A program made the translations under genes and the position numbers. From NCBI GenBank assembly GCA_018398805.1, contig JAGFBZ010001271.1, positions 248,001-312,000 of the forward strand: 64,000 nt of DNA, given 5' to 3'. This DNA is from Hirundichthys speculiger (Eukaryota; Chordata; Actinopteri; Beloniformes; Exocoetidae). Of the stretch, positions 21,964-36,322 are shown one piece after another. The stretch's first letter is position 1. Each line of letters starts with the position of its first letter. The notes below the pieces were generated by a model. The model had not been told where the DNA came from and ran no database searches. It saw only the letters and a list, made by a program, of their open reading frames with translations.

Positions 21964-22704
21964 CAGTAAACCCTCACACTTCGCAGTTATTGGGGGTTGT
22001 GTTGTGACCCCCCGGGGAATGGTGAAAACCACGATGTGGAGTACCCCTCAACTTATTAAGAAGTTCCACTTTTTTGGAAAAAAAAAGTTTGATTCTACCT
22101 GGTTCTGTTTTCCTCTTTAATCAGCAGTAGAATGGCTGCGCCATCTTTTCTCTCACTCACAATTCTTCGGGGCGGCTTTATAGAGATTGGCGATGCTGCC
22201 ATCTGGAGGATCAGAATACTAAATACGATGTTCAAACTCTGATATTTATTTTGGTGCTCTGCCTAGCAACCCCAGTGACACATATTAGACCTAATTGACG
22301 TCTACAGACGACACTTTAAAATGGCACTAAATCACTGAAATAAGAAAGCGATATTCAGAAGTGACGAACGGAAAAACACCAAGTGTTTAACTCTGCTTTG
22401 TTTCAGGAGAGCAAGAGATGGGAGATGCAGGGATGCGTGTCAGCCAATCAGCGTACAGACCACTGACAGCACAGTAATGACCATCGTAGCAGCCAATCAC
22501 AGGGCTCGATTTTCATTCATGGGGCATCCCGTGTAAGCTCTTGTTGCTTCCTGAGACTCGTTCTTGATGTGATGTGTTTCACTTCAGCCTTGCGAGCTTC
22601 CTTTGAATTATTTTCATTTAAAAAAAAATGTTTTTGATTTTTTTTAATGAATATTTTTGAAACCTCCACAATGTACTGAGACCGCAAACTGTGAGGGTTT
22701 ACTG
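21964..22704. mobile_element. Tigger-like MITE, copy 1
   Basis: It starts CAGTAAACCCTCACACTTCG and ends GTGAGGGTTTACTG, with TA on both sides (21,962-21,963 and 22,705-22,706). The inner sequence (gcagttattgggggttgtgt, gaaaaccacgatgtgg) is the worn form of the pogo/Tigger terminal region. It is 741 bp and has no transposase. A second family member lies at 45.4 kb. Confidence 0.75.
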
Positions 22705-22714
22705 TAATTTCAAT

Positions 22715-23050
22715 TCTCAAATGTTCTCATTGAAACAATTTAGTTGTATAGTGTCTGTTACAATGTCAATTGTCCCTAGGCGCTTTACAGAGACCCAGAG
22801 CATGACCCCCGAACAAATATCATTAACTAAAATTATAATATTAAATCCAATCAAGGATAATGGCAAGTAAAAAACTCCCAGAGTCTGAGAAAAAAAAACC
22901 TTTAAGCCAAACAGTGGCATAGAGAAACAGTGGCTCTGTGCAGAGAGCAGTGCTTCGTTTCCATTATGAGCATAGTGGTAAATGTTGACAGGTGGCGGGG
23001 CTGGGGATCAATCCACCGACCTTCCAGTTCCGTACTCGACCCACTGACCC
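22715..23050 (-). mobile_element. SINE-like head with L2-type tail, antisense
   Basis: Read on minus, it opens with a tRNA-like head (gtgggtcagtgggtcgag..ggtcggtggattgatcccc, 23,050-23,000) and closes with the L2-type 3' region: ctgggagttttttacttgcc, attataattttagttaatga, tctctgtaaagcgcctaggg. The tail region is shared with 34.3 and 35.6 kb. It has no coding capacity. Confidence 0.55.
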
Positions 23051-26694
<3,644 letters not shown>

Positions 26695-27199
26695 GGGCCC
26701 GATCTTCCGCCAGATCTGCTAAAGCCGCTATTTAGGGATAGAGGGTAGCGGGAGGGGCGTTCCCCCGCAAAGAACGCAATCTTCCACCTTCCTAAACCCG
26801 CTATCCCACCTGCGCTACCTGCTACATTATGCATAGGAGTGGTTAGGGCGTTCCACCTGTTAAACCAATCAGTGCGTCAGTAGCCATTGTCTTTGAGAAC
26901 AGGTTGCGGTAACCGCAAACCGCTATGGAGCGTCTTTTCATCCAGATGCACGCGAATTGATGCCATTTGGACGCATTCTTGTACACGCCCATATGTACAT
27001 GCCCACACCCACAATCTCAAGATACAGAGTTTGTGGAAAGGGCAAAAGACAGGCCCATTGCCACACCTGCAAAGTGAGTAATGGAGTCGGCATAATTGGT
27101 CGTAAGATTGCATTAGTGGTTAGCGGAGGTTCCTAAACCCGCAATTTTTGCGGGTAGCGGCTAGTGTTGATGGGTAAGGGGAAGTGTAAGGTCGGGGCT
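26695..27199. mobile_element. Harbinger-like MITE, copy A
   Basis: It starts GGGCCCGATCTTCCGCC and ends with the near inverse aaggtcggggct. Inner blocks (cgggtagcgg, acccgctatcccacctgc, aaaccaatcagtgcgtcag) recur inverted in copy B at 28.9-29.7 kb. GGGCCCGATCTT-type ends suggest PIF/Harbinger; a clean 3-bp TWA duplication cannot be shown. Copy A lacks about 330 bp of the middle found in copy B. Confidence 0.6.
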
Positions 27200-28559
27200 T
27201 TAGTGCCCTTCTGCACATATGTTAAAGTGAAGAATCATGGGCTGAAAAGGGTCTTTCGGTGACTCACAGGAGGTCAATAGTCAGAAATTGCTTCAGACAC
27301 TATAGCTGTCTTGTTTCTAATGGCATTCATTGGTTCTGCTTTCCTGAAGACATCAGACATATTGTGAAAGATGTAGGCTTTTCGTGCATAACTTTTACTT
27401 TCTAAAATGACAGATGTTGGTAATAGGCTTTCCAACTGGCAGCCTGTTTCGAGTAGCATTCCCTCATCTCCAGTCTGCTTGTCTTCATTGTAAAAATGTT
27501 AGGAATAAGAAATAACATGGAACACTAAAAACAACACTTTCAATGAAGTGTGGAGTCATGAAACAGGGCGGGCTTGTCTGTTTCTTGTGGTGAATAGTTG
27601 ATTTTCTGTGTCCTCTGCAGACAGTATTTGCAGTCACTGAGTGAAAATATGCTCTTTCTTGATCAGCCAAATTAAACAGGCATTTAAACCGCATAATGCG
27701 CTAATGAAGACAAATAGATTTGTGTGTATGTTCTGTTCCACTCTGAATCCCCAGTGTTTAGCTAGGTCTCCTGGCACCAAGATTATGTTTGACACAGGCT
27801 TACAAGAAAACTAAAAATATCACAAAACTTCAGGTGCTTCACAGAAGCTGAGCCTTGTTTGTTCACCTGCATCGTGGTGTGCCATGTTGGCCTAACAATA
27901 ACTGAAGAATCTGCCTGGAACATTAACAAAGGTCCCCTGTAAGCCAGACTAATTACCGTAACAAACCTCCACTAAAGGATAAGATCATATATTACTTGTT
28001 TGGCTTTTGACAACTTCAACAAACTTGATTTAGTGTCAAGAGCTACAGAACAACTCCAAAAAAGTTGGGTCGCTGTGTAAAATATGAATAAAAACAGAAT
28101 ACAGTAGTGTCTTTGGTCTTTTAAGAACAGTACTTGTATATCGATCACCCATAGAATTATAATTAATGGAATGATGTTCCCTGTATGAGTTACTGAAAAT
28201 AAAAATTTGCACATTTTCTGCGACACTGGATCATTTGACACATGAAGTAATCAATGTAAAACTATAATTATAACTGACAGGTATGGACTAGGGTTGTGTG
28301 TTACTAATCACACATTCTAAGAAAGGTTATATGCATTTATATCAAAAAGAAGGATGTGGGACCAAGTGGTGCAACATCTAAGTTAAAGCATCTGCTGACT
28401 TTGTAGATTAGAGAATAAAAATTTAACAATACTGATAGATTAAGACTCGGTGACCATCACTATGGCAGACATCTGAGAGTGATTCTCAAATATGAGGAAC
28501 TGACATGATACACACCGACTGCTTAAAGAAACTAGCCTACACTTCATGGATACCAGCAC
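27200..28559. other. No clear gene; possible upstream part of a LINE
   Basis: AT-rich. The last few hundred bases before 28,560 may belong to the LINE whose coding trace starts there, but stops are dense and no motif is certain. Confidence 0.4.
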
Positions 28560-28883
28560 TGGCCAGTAGCTCGTCTTTGCATGACATTGATGCTCCTACG
28601 AAGAGTGAAGCTGATCCTGAAGGGCCAGTAACCAGATGTGCTGCTTATATCACCTGGCCACCAGAGGCAATGGCAGCAACTGATGTTAAGGCAAGAAAAC
28701 TCCCCACAAGGGATGTAGGGTTTTACCACAATTTTAGTACCCTGAAACTGCAAACTAGGCAGAAGGAAGGAGGCCGGTATCTAGTGAGCACCACCCAAGT
28801 CACCACCCAAGATGAAACAACTAAGATCCAGAAAAACGTATGAAAGATGGGTCCCCGTGTGAATGTGAATTAACTCAGACAGA
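28560..28883 (+). pseudogene. LINE remnant, region after the RT domain
   Basis: A + frame reads RCAAYITWPPEAMAATDVKA then RKLPTRDVGFYHNFSTLKL, KEGGRYLVS and VTTQDETTKIQK. This is the order after the reverse transcriptase of a fish non-LTR family with a restriction-like endonuclease (R2/R4-like): a WP-x-E-x-x-ATD-x-K-x-RK block, then KEGGRGL and TTVQDE. The frame ends at 28,843, where an RK-rich KMGP trace continues. The Harbinger copy B cuts it here, and the C-terminal part resumes after 29,720. The clade name is tentative. Confidence 0.55.
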
Positions 28884-29720
28884 GGCCCAGATCATACACT
28901 CCCCCTTAACACTAGCCGCTACCCGCAAATTGCGGGTATAGGAACCTTCGCTAACCGCTAATGCAATCTTCCGCTCGCTAACCCGCTACCCGTTTATGCC
29001 GACTCCCTTACTCACTTTGTAGGTGTGGCAATGGGCGTGTTTTTTGCCCTTTTCGCAAACTCTGTATCTTGCGATTGTGGGTTTAGGGTTGCGGGTAGCA
29101 TGTGGTCAACCTACCCACAATCTGCAACTGGCATGTTGGCACGTACAAGAGTGCGTTTCAATGGCATCAATGCCCATCTACCTGGTCACATGTGGACATG
29201 CACAAACGGCTCTACCTCTAAAATAAACTCTTAAAAAAACCTGCTTTGGCCTCAGTTGAACCCCTGAGAAAATGGCAGAGATCATCTTAAACGGCTTGCT
29301 CGCCAGTTAAACTATAGACGACTAGAGCGTGTTTACTGGGAGGGCACCAACTATCTGGGACTTTCAGGTACCTGATAGGAATTGTTTGTGTAAAAATATT
29401 TATATGTATATATCAGTGCAGAGGAGGAGCAGCTGCATATGAGAGCTGCTCCGATCTGGATGAAAAGCCCCTCCATAGTGGTTTGCGAGTAGCGGTTTGT
29501 GGGTAGCGCAACCTATTCTTAAAGGTAGCGGCTACTGACGCACTGATTGGTTTAACAGGTGGAACACCCTAACCACTCCTATGCAAAATGCAGCAGGTAG
29601 CGCAGGTGGGATAGCAGGTTTAGCAAGGTGGAAGATTGCGTTCTTTGCGGGGGAACGCCCCTCCCGCTACCCGCTATCCCTTAATAGTGGCTTTAGAAGA
29701 TCTGCCGGAAGTTCGGGTCC
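28884..29720. mobile_element. Harbinger-like MITE, copy B, inverted
   Basis: This is the reverse orientation of copy A. It runs from ggcccagatcatacactccc to cttccgg..agttcgggtcc, and its complement shares long blocks with copy A. The extra middle contains ATGGCAGAGATCATCTT near 29,271, reading MAEIILNGLLAS before a stop, with a possible donor (ttcag|gtacct) about 100 bp on. This could be the decayed first exon of the parent Harbinger element. The insertion splits a LINE coding region. It is 837 bp. Confidence 0.6.
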
Positions 29721-30335
29721 ACAATGTCTCAGATAGCAGGAACTCAACGCAGACGAGGAGTACGCAGACGAGGAGTAAGGGACATTGTAGATGGAGGAGG
29801 CTCTTCATCCCATGTATAGTGCTGAAGAAGTGACTGGTATCAAGAAACATTGCCATCGGCTGAAAGACAGGTTTCAGGCACTAATCATGGCGATTCAAGA
29901 ACAAGCTCTGGACACAAGTCCAATAGAGGCTGCAGTGTATCACACCAGTTAAGAGCCCAGATGCCCCTGAGACAATCCAGCACATAACAGTAGGGTTTGA
30001 GACTACAGCAGGTGCAGCATATATAGAACACAATCACCAAGTAGCTGGATCAGCGTAGGAACATCTATGCCTAAGAAAGGGTTTGAAATCCCAGGATCAA
30101 TACAGGATGTACCTCCTGGGGTGACAGAGAATAAATTTGCAAGGATTGTGTGGGATTTTTAAAAAATCGGGACTAATATACTGATGGTGGCTAACCAGGA
30201 CAATTAGGTGGCTGACAAACTCCAGAAGGAGGCAGTGGTGGTAGATGTGGCAATCCCAGTGGCAGCAGGAGCCTCCAGGGCTGTGACTTCCATACTGGGG
30301 GAGAGATAATATTTAGCAGTGATACAGTGAATTCT
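29721..30335 (+). pseudogene. LINE remnant, C-terminal endonuclease part
   Basis: Across shifted + frames: ALIMAIQEQALDTSPIEAAV then YHTS (29,885-29,950), a tgcc..cataaca zinc-knuckle-like region, VAGSA, then NKFARIVWDF (about 30,130-30,160), MVANQD, VADKLQKEAVVVDVAIP (about 30,210-30,260) and GASRAVTSILGE. These follow the C-terminal half of the same LINE family as 28.56-28.88 kb. VVVDVAIP belongs to the restriction-like endonuclease core. Frameshifts and stops show that it is dead. Confidence 0.55.
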
Positions 30336-32275
30336 AAAGCATTCATAAGATTCCAGCTTCCAAGTATTGTTACATACATTTTGAAAAATGGGTAATTACC
30401 ATAAAATTCTGTAAATAAAGACCATGTTGTCTAGTTTTAATTAGTTATAAGGACTTAAAATGAAGAGTTTTGACTACAAAAAAAATCTCAAATATTAAAC
30501 CAAATGGTTGTATGAAAGATTATTATTGTTCAGTTGTTCATTGTATTACAACAACCTTCCAGGATTTGTGACAAAGAACTTCATTCCCAGGTGTGGACGA
30601 TGCTGATTCACAGAGTACGTGTTGGCTTGTAGCTTTTGATTAGAAACAGCAAGTTGCATGTGTTAAAAGGCAACTGCTTAGTTACTATAACAGCTATGCA
30701 TTAAATGAAGCCTATCTGTGACAGAAACCAGAACCTGAACCACTGAAAACTCACAGAAACAATATGTAGCTATAATACATGTGCTGTTTCATGGATGGGT
30801 GTGGGGCATAAAACAACATGTTTTAGGCATTCCCAACTGTTTCTGTCTCAAAGCACTAGTTAAATAAAAAAAACAAAAACAAAAAAGAAAACATGTGACT
30901 ACAATCTGCCCCCCCCAAAATAAAAAAACAAAAAAACAAACGAACAAAAACAGAAATGCAGCAGACACACACACAATCAATGTCTTTCACACGTTGTTTC
31001 TGTTCACCTGAAGATTTCTGGAAGATGTCCTGTGGCAGCTGAAAAGTCAGTTAAGGAGCATTACTCTGTGGGAGAACAGAAATAATTTATTTCCCTGTCA
31101 GTAGTTCCAACATTACATCGTCCTTTGTGGATATGTCAAGAAGACAGTGGGTCTCTAATGATACTCATCTCAGGCATTTCAAACTCTTAATAGAAGGCTA
31201 TGCCACTCAGTTAAACTAGTTGAGTGCGCAATTTATCTCCTCTTATCTAGGATTGAGTGAGCCAGGACTTTTGATGCTTTTGGCAGGATTCTAAAGGTTT
31301 GCTATGAAAGGATGTAAATCCTTCGGCATTTATTGTATCAGAAGATGGGATGGGGTTTACTTATCTCAAGGACGCCGCTTGAAACTTAACAGGCACAAAC
31401 ATTATTAAAGATATTTTTGGTTTTACTTGTAGGTTGAAGCATATCCAAAACTTTAATACGAGTCAGAAGTAACTTCATAGTTTCTAAGCGCAGTTTAAAA
31501 CTCCTTCTTATATAGTAAAACGTAGAGTAAAAATCAAAGTAGATGTAATAAATCATATTTGACCTTTTCAACCTACAAGACAGCATTTTATCACACGTCT
31601 CCTCTAAATTCTTTATCCTGCCTTACAAATTTCTTATTGAATAGATGTAAACGATGGTAGAATTTTATAACAGATTTGAACACATTGTAATGTGCATTCA
31701 ATACAAAAGAGAGTGAAAAACATTTAACGTTGGGGTCTTCCAAATCTAACTGACAGCAAATATAAGATAGGTGTAATGAATAATTTTGGTGTGTATTTTA
31801 CTTGGGTGAACAAGCAGGATTCTTCTAGATGAAGAGTCACTGATCTCAGTTCTACAGTAGGATCTTCTCTTTGTCTGTTGGCATAAGAACCAACTATTCT
31901 TTCTCTTGCTGGCTTCATAAATGCACAACACAAAACTATGTGTCCATGCTGTCAGTGATACGGTTGTGTAGTAACATTTTAACATCCTTCGGTGTGGATT
32001 GGAAATTGTGTTCTTGGACAAAATGGACAAAGTTGAAGTAGATACCTTACTTTGGGAATCATCTGGACTGAAGAGAAGAGGAATCACTTTGCTTGCCATC
32101 AATGCAGAGTACAAAACCCAGAAGCTGGCTTTGTCATGATGGTGTAATGATTGATGAGAGACACACTGCTGTTCAGGTTCTTGGGCAACACAAGCTGACA
32201 TGAAGACAACATTGTTTTCAGAGAAGGCCTTGATTATTTCAGTAACACAGTATCAAACCGGATACCAGAACATAC
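30336..32275. other. No recognised gene; A-rich tracts
   Basis: AT-rich sequence with an A/C-rich low-complexity stretch at 30,865-30,960. The 151-codon minus frame at 31,746-32,201 has no domain. A short pyrimidine tract and ag (gattcctcttctcttcag on minus, near 32,075) resembles a splice acceptor and could belong with the candidate exon upstream. Confidence 0.4.
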
Positions 32276-32542
32276 CGATGCAACTTCATTTGTAGAAGTA
32301 TCAATGTTGCCATCAAAGCTGCAGTAACAGGTCTCCTCAGCTTTAAGAAGGTCTACTCTGGAACAGAGGACTGAAGACAGAGGGCGATAATTTAAACAGG
32401 CAGGCTCAAAATGCAAGAAAGCAGCGTGGTGAATATCCACTGGGCTGCCAGCATGGCTAAGACAGTCGACAGTCTGGCACTGGGACATGGAGGAGTGGGC
32501 TTTATGTGCTGAACAGAGGCAATCAGTCTCAGAGGGGATAAT
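32276..32542 (-). CDS. Possible host exon, Cys-rich, family unknown
   Basis: On minus, a strong acceptor (tttgtcttcttactcacag) at 32,543 opens a 267-bp segment that is open throughout and ends at a good donor (gcatcg|gtatgt) at 32,275-32,270. The length is exactly 89 codons, both junctions are phase 0, and the frame is the one that stays open beyond the exon (32,234-32,560). The product begins IIPSETDCLCSAHKA and has eight or so Cys (CLC, CQTVDC, CYC) and a Ser/Thr-rich end. I do not recognise the family. No neighbouring exon could be proved, and a Tc1 remnant lies just upstream in the presumed intron. It could be chance. Confidence 0.25.
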
Positions 32543-32799
32543 CTGTGAGTAAGAAGACAAATGACTGACAAATACTGCAGGATGGGAGGGATCTGGTAAG
32601 AAAGAAAAAACTAAAGAGAAGTCAACAAGAAAAATGACCAGTGAATGAAACTAGAGAATGAAAAGAAAACAACTCACGCAGTGACCAAGGACGTCACACT
32701 TCCTAAACACTTACAGAGTTGGGAAAGGAAGAGAAGATGATCACCAGTTGCTTTTTATTTTATTTTATCTATTTATTTTTTAACAACTTTCTGCATATG

Positions 32800-33875
32800 G
32801 ACAGCATGGAACTGTGATAGGATGACACCTGGACAACAAATCCAGTCGTTAAATTTCCTCGCTCCTAAATATTCCACAGTCAACTGTCAGCTGTATTATA
32901 AGGAAATGGAAGTGTTTGGGAACGACAGCAACTCAGCCATGAAGTGGTAGGACAGGTAAACTGAGGGGGCGGGGTCAGAGAATGATGAAGAACATAGTGA
33001 GAAGAGGTCACTAACTTTCTGCAGAGTCGATCACTACAGACCTCCAAACTTCATGTGGCCTTCAGATCAGCTCAACAACAGAGCAGAGAGCTACATGAAT
33101 GGGTTTCCATGGTGACGCAGCTGCATCCAAGCCAGACATCACCAAGAACAATGGAAAGCGTCAGATGCAGTGGAGTAAAGCAGCCACCACTGGACTCTAG
33201 AGCAGTGGAGGAAAGTTCTCTGGAGGGAAGAATCACACTTCTCCATCTGGTAATCTGATGGAAGAGTCTGGGTTTGGTGGTTTCCAGGAGAACGGTACTG
33301 GTCTGACTGCATTGATCCAAGTGTAAAGTTTGGTGGAGGGGGGGCTTATGGTGTGGGGTTGTTTTTCAGGAGCTGGGCTTGGCCCCTTAGTTCCAGTGAA
33401 AGGAACTCTGAATGCTTCAGCAGACCAAGACATTTTGGACAATTCCATGTTCCCAACTTTGTGGGAACAGTTTGGAGCTGGCCCCTTCCTCTTCAACATG
33501 ACTGTGCACCAGTGCACAAAGCAAGGTCCATAAAGGCATGGATGGAGGAGTCTGGTGTGGATGAACTTGACTGGCCTGCACAGAGTCCTGACCTCAACCT
33601 GATAGAAGACCTTTGGGATGAATTAGAGCAGAGACTGAGAACCAGACCTTCTGGTCCAACATCAGTGTTTGACCTCACAAATGTTCTTCTGAAAGAATGG
33701 ACAAAAATCCACATAAACACACTCCTAAACCTTGTGGACAGCCTTCCCAGAAGAGTTAAAGCTGTTCATGCTGCAAAGGGTGGAGCCACGTCATATCGAT
33801 TAGGAATGGGATGAACTAAAGCTCATATGTGAGTCAAGGCAGGTGAGACAATACTTTGGTCAACATAGTGTATAA
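32800..33875 (+). pseudogene. Tc1-like transposase, 3' two-thirds, broken
   Basis: A Tc1/mariner DDE transposase cuts the element out and joins it at TA sites. Here KSVRCSG-like and PPLDSRAVEE blocks lead to VLWREESHFS near 33,215-33,244, where the family has VLWSDESRFS: the first catalytic Asp (33,227-33,229) is Glu. Next come a glycine-rich GGLMVWGCF block (33,342-33,368), [10 protein letters not shown] (second Asp, about 33,492) and SPDLNLIEDLWDELEQRLR (Glu, about 33,600), then SLPRRVKAV and GG.TSYRL. At least two frameshifts join these. The 3' end reads caatactttggtcaacatag then tgta, the known inverted end of this family, at about 33,849-33,874. The left inverted end and DNA-binding domain are not visible. 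Confidence 0.8.
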
Positions 33876-34282
33876 CAGGGTTAATCAATTAAAATTCTAA
33901 TGGGTCCAGTCACTAAAATTTCTTCTGTCACAAGGTCCAGACCACACATCTCTTGCATCACATACCATGGCATATATAGCCTGTCCATGTAATCAAAAGC
34001 ACATCATGTATTTCCATGTCATTTGAACATTTATTTTTTGTGTTTACATTGAGACACGTGCAGCTTACAGTGAACTTGAGGTCTGCATTACAACTAATAA
34101 AAAATATTTCTTCATAATAAAATCAAAAGTGCCTCTTCCTGAAATGATGCAAATAAAGTTTTTAGAAGTGCCTTTTCTCTTCATATTTTCATCTTTCCCT
34201 TCCTGAAAACAATAAACCCAACAATGGTGTCAAATTAAAACAGCTGAAGAGGTATTGAATGCCAACTTTTTATGAACTTATT
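33876..34282. other. No recognised gene
   Basis: AT-rich spacer between the Tc1 remnant and the L2-type tail; nothing supported. Confidence 0.5.
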
Positions 34283-34660
34283 TAATTCAGTTCAATTCAA
34301 TTTTATTTGTATAGCGTCTGTTACAATGTCAATTGTCTCTAGGTGCTTTACAGAGACCCAGATCATGATCCCCGAGCAAATATCATTAACTAAAATTATA
34401 ATATTAAATCCAATCAATGATAATGGCAAGTAAAAAAACTCCCACAGAGTCAACCTTTAAGCCAAACAGTGTTACGGAAAAACTCCACTTTAAGAGGAAG
34501 AAACCTTGAGCAGGACCTGGATCATATGGAGGGACCTTCCTGCTGAAGGCCAGCTGGGTAGAGAAAGAAAAGAGGGGAGAGACAGGAGAGCACACAAATG
34601 ACTAAATACAACGACCATATAAACAGATGCAGGTAGCAACACTGGGATGAGATGGGCAGA
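34283..34660 (-). mobile_element. L2-type LINE 3' region, antisense
   Basis: On + it starts ttcagttcaattcaatttta then tttgtatagcgtctgttac, the complement of the aaataaaattgaattgaa tail. It continues through ctctaggtgctttacagaga, aactccactttaagagg, gagcaggacctggatcatat and ttcctgctgaaggccagct. The same blocks in the same order lie in sense orientation at 35.58-35.87 kb. These are untranslated or terminal parts of an L2-like LINE or a SINE that borrows its tail. Confidence 0.65.
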
Positions 34661-34778
34661 GGACCAGGTCACCGATCACCTCTCCAGTCAGCACCCCAAA
34701 CACAAGTGGAGGAGGATGAACTGACCACTGATGGGATAGAACTGCAAATCAGCATGAAACTCAGGCCTGCAAAGTTTC

Positions 34779-34850
34779 TGCATTGGCTGGGAATCGAACC
34801 CGGGTCAACTGCTTGGAAGGCAGCTATGCTAACCACTATACCACCAACAC
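34779..34850 (-). tRNA. tRNA-Gly(TCC)-like sequence, possibly a pseudogene
   Basis: A 72-nt cloverleaf on minus: acceptor GTGTTGG with CCAATGC and discriminator A (seven pairs, two of them G-T), A-box TGGTATAGTGGTTAGC, anticodon loop CTTCCAA (anticodon TCC) on a five-pair stem, and B-box GGTTCGATTCC. It is close to vertebrate tRNA-Gly-TCC. Against a working gene: one C-A mismatch in the T-stem, and no run of T downstream as polymerase III terminator. Its position directly upstream, in the sense direction, of an L2-type tail suggests that it may be the head of a SINE-like composite. Confidence 0.6.
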
Positions 34851-34867
34851 CTACCTCATAGGAGCAA

Positions 34868-35120
34868 TGAGGTTATTACGTCCACCAAGGAGGTCGTTTC
34901 TGCCAGCATTTCTCTGTCCGTCTGTCTGTGTTCAAGATAACTCAAAAAGTTGTGGATGGATTTGGATGACATTTTCAGGAGTTGTCAGAAATGTGAAAAG
35001 GAAGAACTGATTTCATTTTGGGTGTGATCCGGAAGAAATCCTGGATTCTGGATCACTTTCAAATTTTCAATAATTGTTGCCCTTGGTGGAGGTCGGCGCT
35101 CTCCAACTGCTTTTCTAGTT
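34868..35120 (+). repeat. Dispersed ccaccaaggaggtt repeat, copy 2
   Basis: It starts attacgtccaccaaggaggt and ends gtggaggtcggcgctctc..tgcttttctagtt. It shares ordered blocks with the copy at 9.64 kb, in the same orientation, plus a small duplication (ctggattctggat) near 35,041. It has no coding capacity. Confidence 0.7.
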
Positions 35121-35455
35121 TACCATGTAACACTGTCCCACTGGGCGCTCTCACATCAGACTTTGGTGGAAAGATTTCGTAAAAAAACTTGTGTTTGAGC
35201 TATGTATTTTGAGGTATTTATGTGGCACTAATTACTGGTCCGGACAGAACCTTTACTTGGTCCGGATCCGGACCGAGGTCTGCCATTTGGTGGTCCCTGG
35301 TGTATATTAATGGTTAGTGCCTTAATTTGGCAAAACATTTTTAACATCAGATATATATGCATTTTGATCTTGCAGCAGATGTTACCTTCTTTGTGGGTGT
35401 GTGAGTGAGAGTGAACTTGTCCTTCAGGAGTCCTCTCTGACAGTCTGGGCTGTGT
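35121..35455. other. No recognised gene
   Basis: Spacer; the segment gtccggacagaacctttact then ggtccggatccggaccgag is a local palindromic GC-richer patch near 35,240-35,275. No gene. Confidence 0.45.
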
Positions 35456-35570
35456 GTTCTCCTCTCTCTGTCCTCCATCCTCTCTCTGTCCTCTGTCCTC
35501 TCTCTGTCCTCCGTCCTCTCTCTATCCTCCATCCTCTCTCTGTCCTCCATCCTCTCTCTGTCTGTCTCTG
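35456..35570 (+). repeat. Minisatellite, about 19-bp unit, six copies
   Basis: Units of ctgtcctccatcctctct with ctctgt/ctccgt changes. It translates as repeats on both strands (open minus frame at 35,347-35,550), which is an artefact of the repeat. It lies directly upstream of the L2-type tail. Confidence 0.8.
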
Positions 35571-35574
35571 CTCT

Positions 35575-35875
35575 CTTTTTCTTTCTCTACCCGGCTGGCC
35601 TTCAGCAGGAAGGTCCCCCCATATGATCCAGGTCCTGCTCAAGGTTTCTTCCTCTTAAAGTGGAGTTTTTCCTTGCCACTGTTTGGCTTCAAGGTTTTAT
35701 TTCTCCCTCTGTGGAAGTTTTCTACTTGTCATTATCCTTGATTTGGATTTAATATTATAATTTTAGATAATATTTGCTCAGGGGTCATGCTGTGGGTCTC
35801 TGTAAAGCGCCTAGAGACAATTGACATTGTGACAGACGCTATACAAATAAAATTGAATTGAATTAATATATTTTA
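35575..35875 (+). mobile_element. L2-type LINE 3' region, sense
   Basis: It opens ttctttctctacccggctgg and ttcagcaggaaggtccc, then tgatccaggtcctgctc, cttaaagtggagtttttcc, gtctctgtaaagcgcctaga and the tail acaaataaaattgaattgaa. This is the intact-order 3' end of the family found antisense at 34.3 and 22.7 kb. Confidence 0.7.
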
Positions 35876-36061
35876 TTAATTCCTGAAACCCTGATTCTGT
35901 CAGAGGACTAAAATCACCGACAGAGAAAACACAAAACGACAGGATGGACAAAGAGATAAGAAAGTGTGTGCAGTGCGGGGACTTTAGCAGTGTTTGTATG
36001 TTGCGGTGTATGTAAATGAATGTGTGAAGGGATTGTGATGCAATAAAAGGACAGACTCAGA

Positions 36062-36322
36062 GTAGAGCCACTGCTCCTTCACATCAAGAGGAGCCAGTTG
36101 AGGTGGTTCATCTGGTTAGGATGCCCCCTGGACGCCTCCCTGGAGAGATGTTTCGGGAATGTCCAACTGGGAGAAGACCACGGGGCAGACCCAGGACCCG
36201 CTGGAGAGATTATATCTCTCAGCTGGCCTGGGAGCACCTCGGGATTCTCCCAGAGGAGAAGCTGCTGCCTCCGCGACCCGACTTCGGATCAAGCGGAAGT
36301 TAATGGATGGATGGATGGAACA
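36062..36322 (+). mobile_element. LINE 3' end with GGAT tail
   Basis: The + strand reads SQLRWFIWLGCPLDASLER or, one frame over, MPPGRLPGEMFRECPTGRR then PRGRPRTRWRDYISQLAWE, with LLPPRPDFGSSGS at the end and a (tggatgga)n tail at 36,303-36,320. MPPGRLPxExF then GRRPRGRPRTRWRDYIS is the C-terminal signature of an abundant fish LINE whose copies end in TGGA repeats. The frame is broken near 36,120. The copy is severely 5'-truncated. The clade is not certain. Confidence 0.7.

Noticed and set aside
26695..29720. One large element with inverted ends at 26.7 and 29.7 kb
   Set aside because: Copy A has its own right end at 27.2 kb and copy B its own left end at 28.88 kb; the sequence between them includes LINE coding traces, so two separate MITEs fit better.
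31746..32201. 151-codon frame on minus
   Set aside because: No domain, no matching splice sites across it, and ordinary composition for non-coding AT-rich DNA; only the neighbouring 32,276-32,542 segment shows exon features.
35347..35658. Frames with MEDRER or LSVLCPLSVL repeats
   Set aside because: They come from the 19-bp minisatellite upstream of an L2-type tail.
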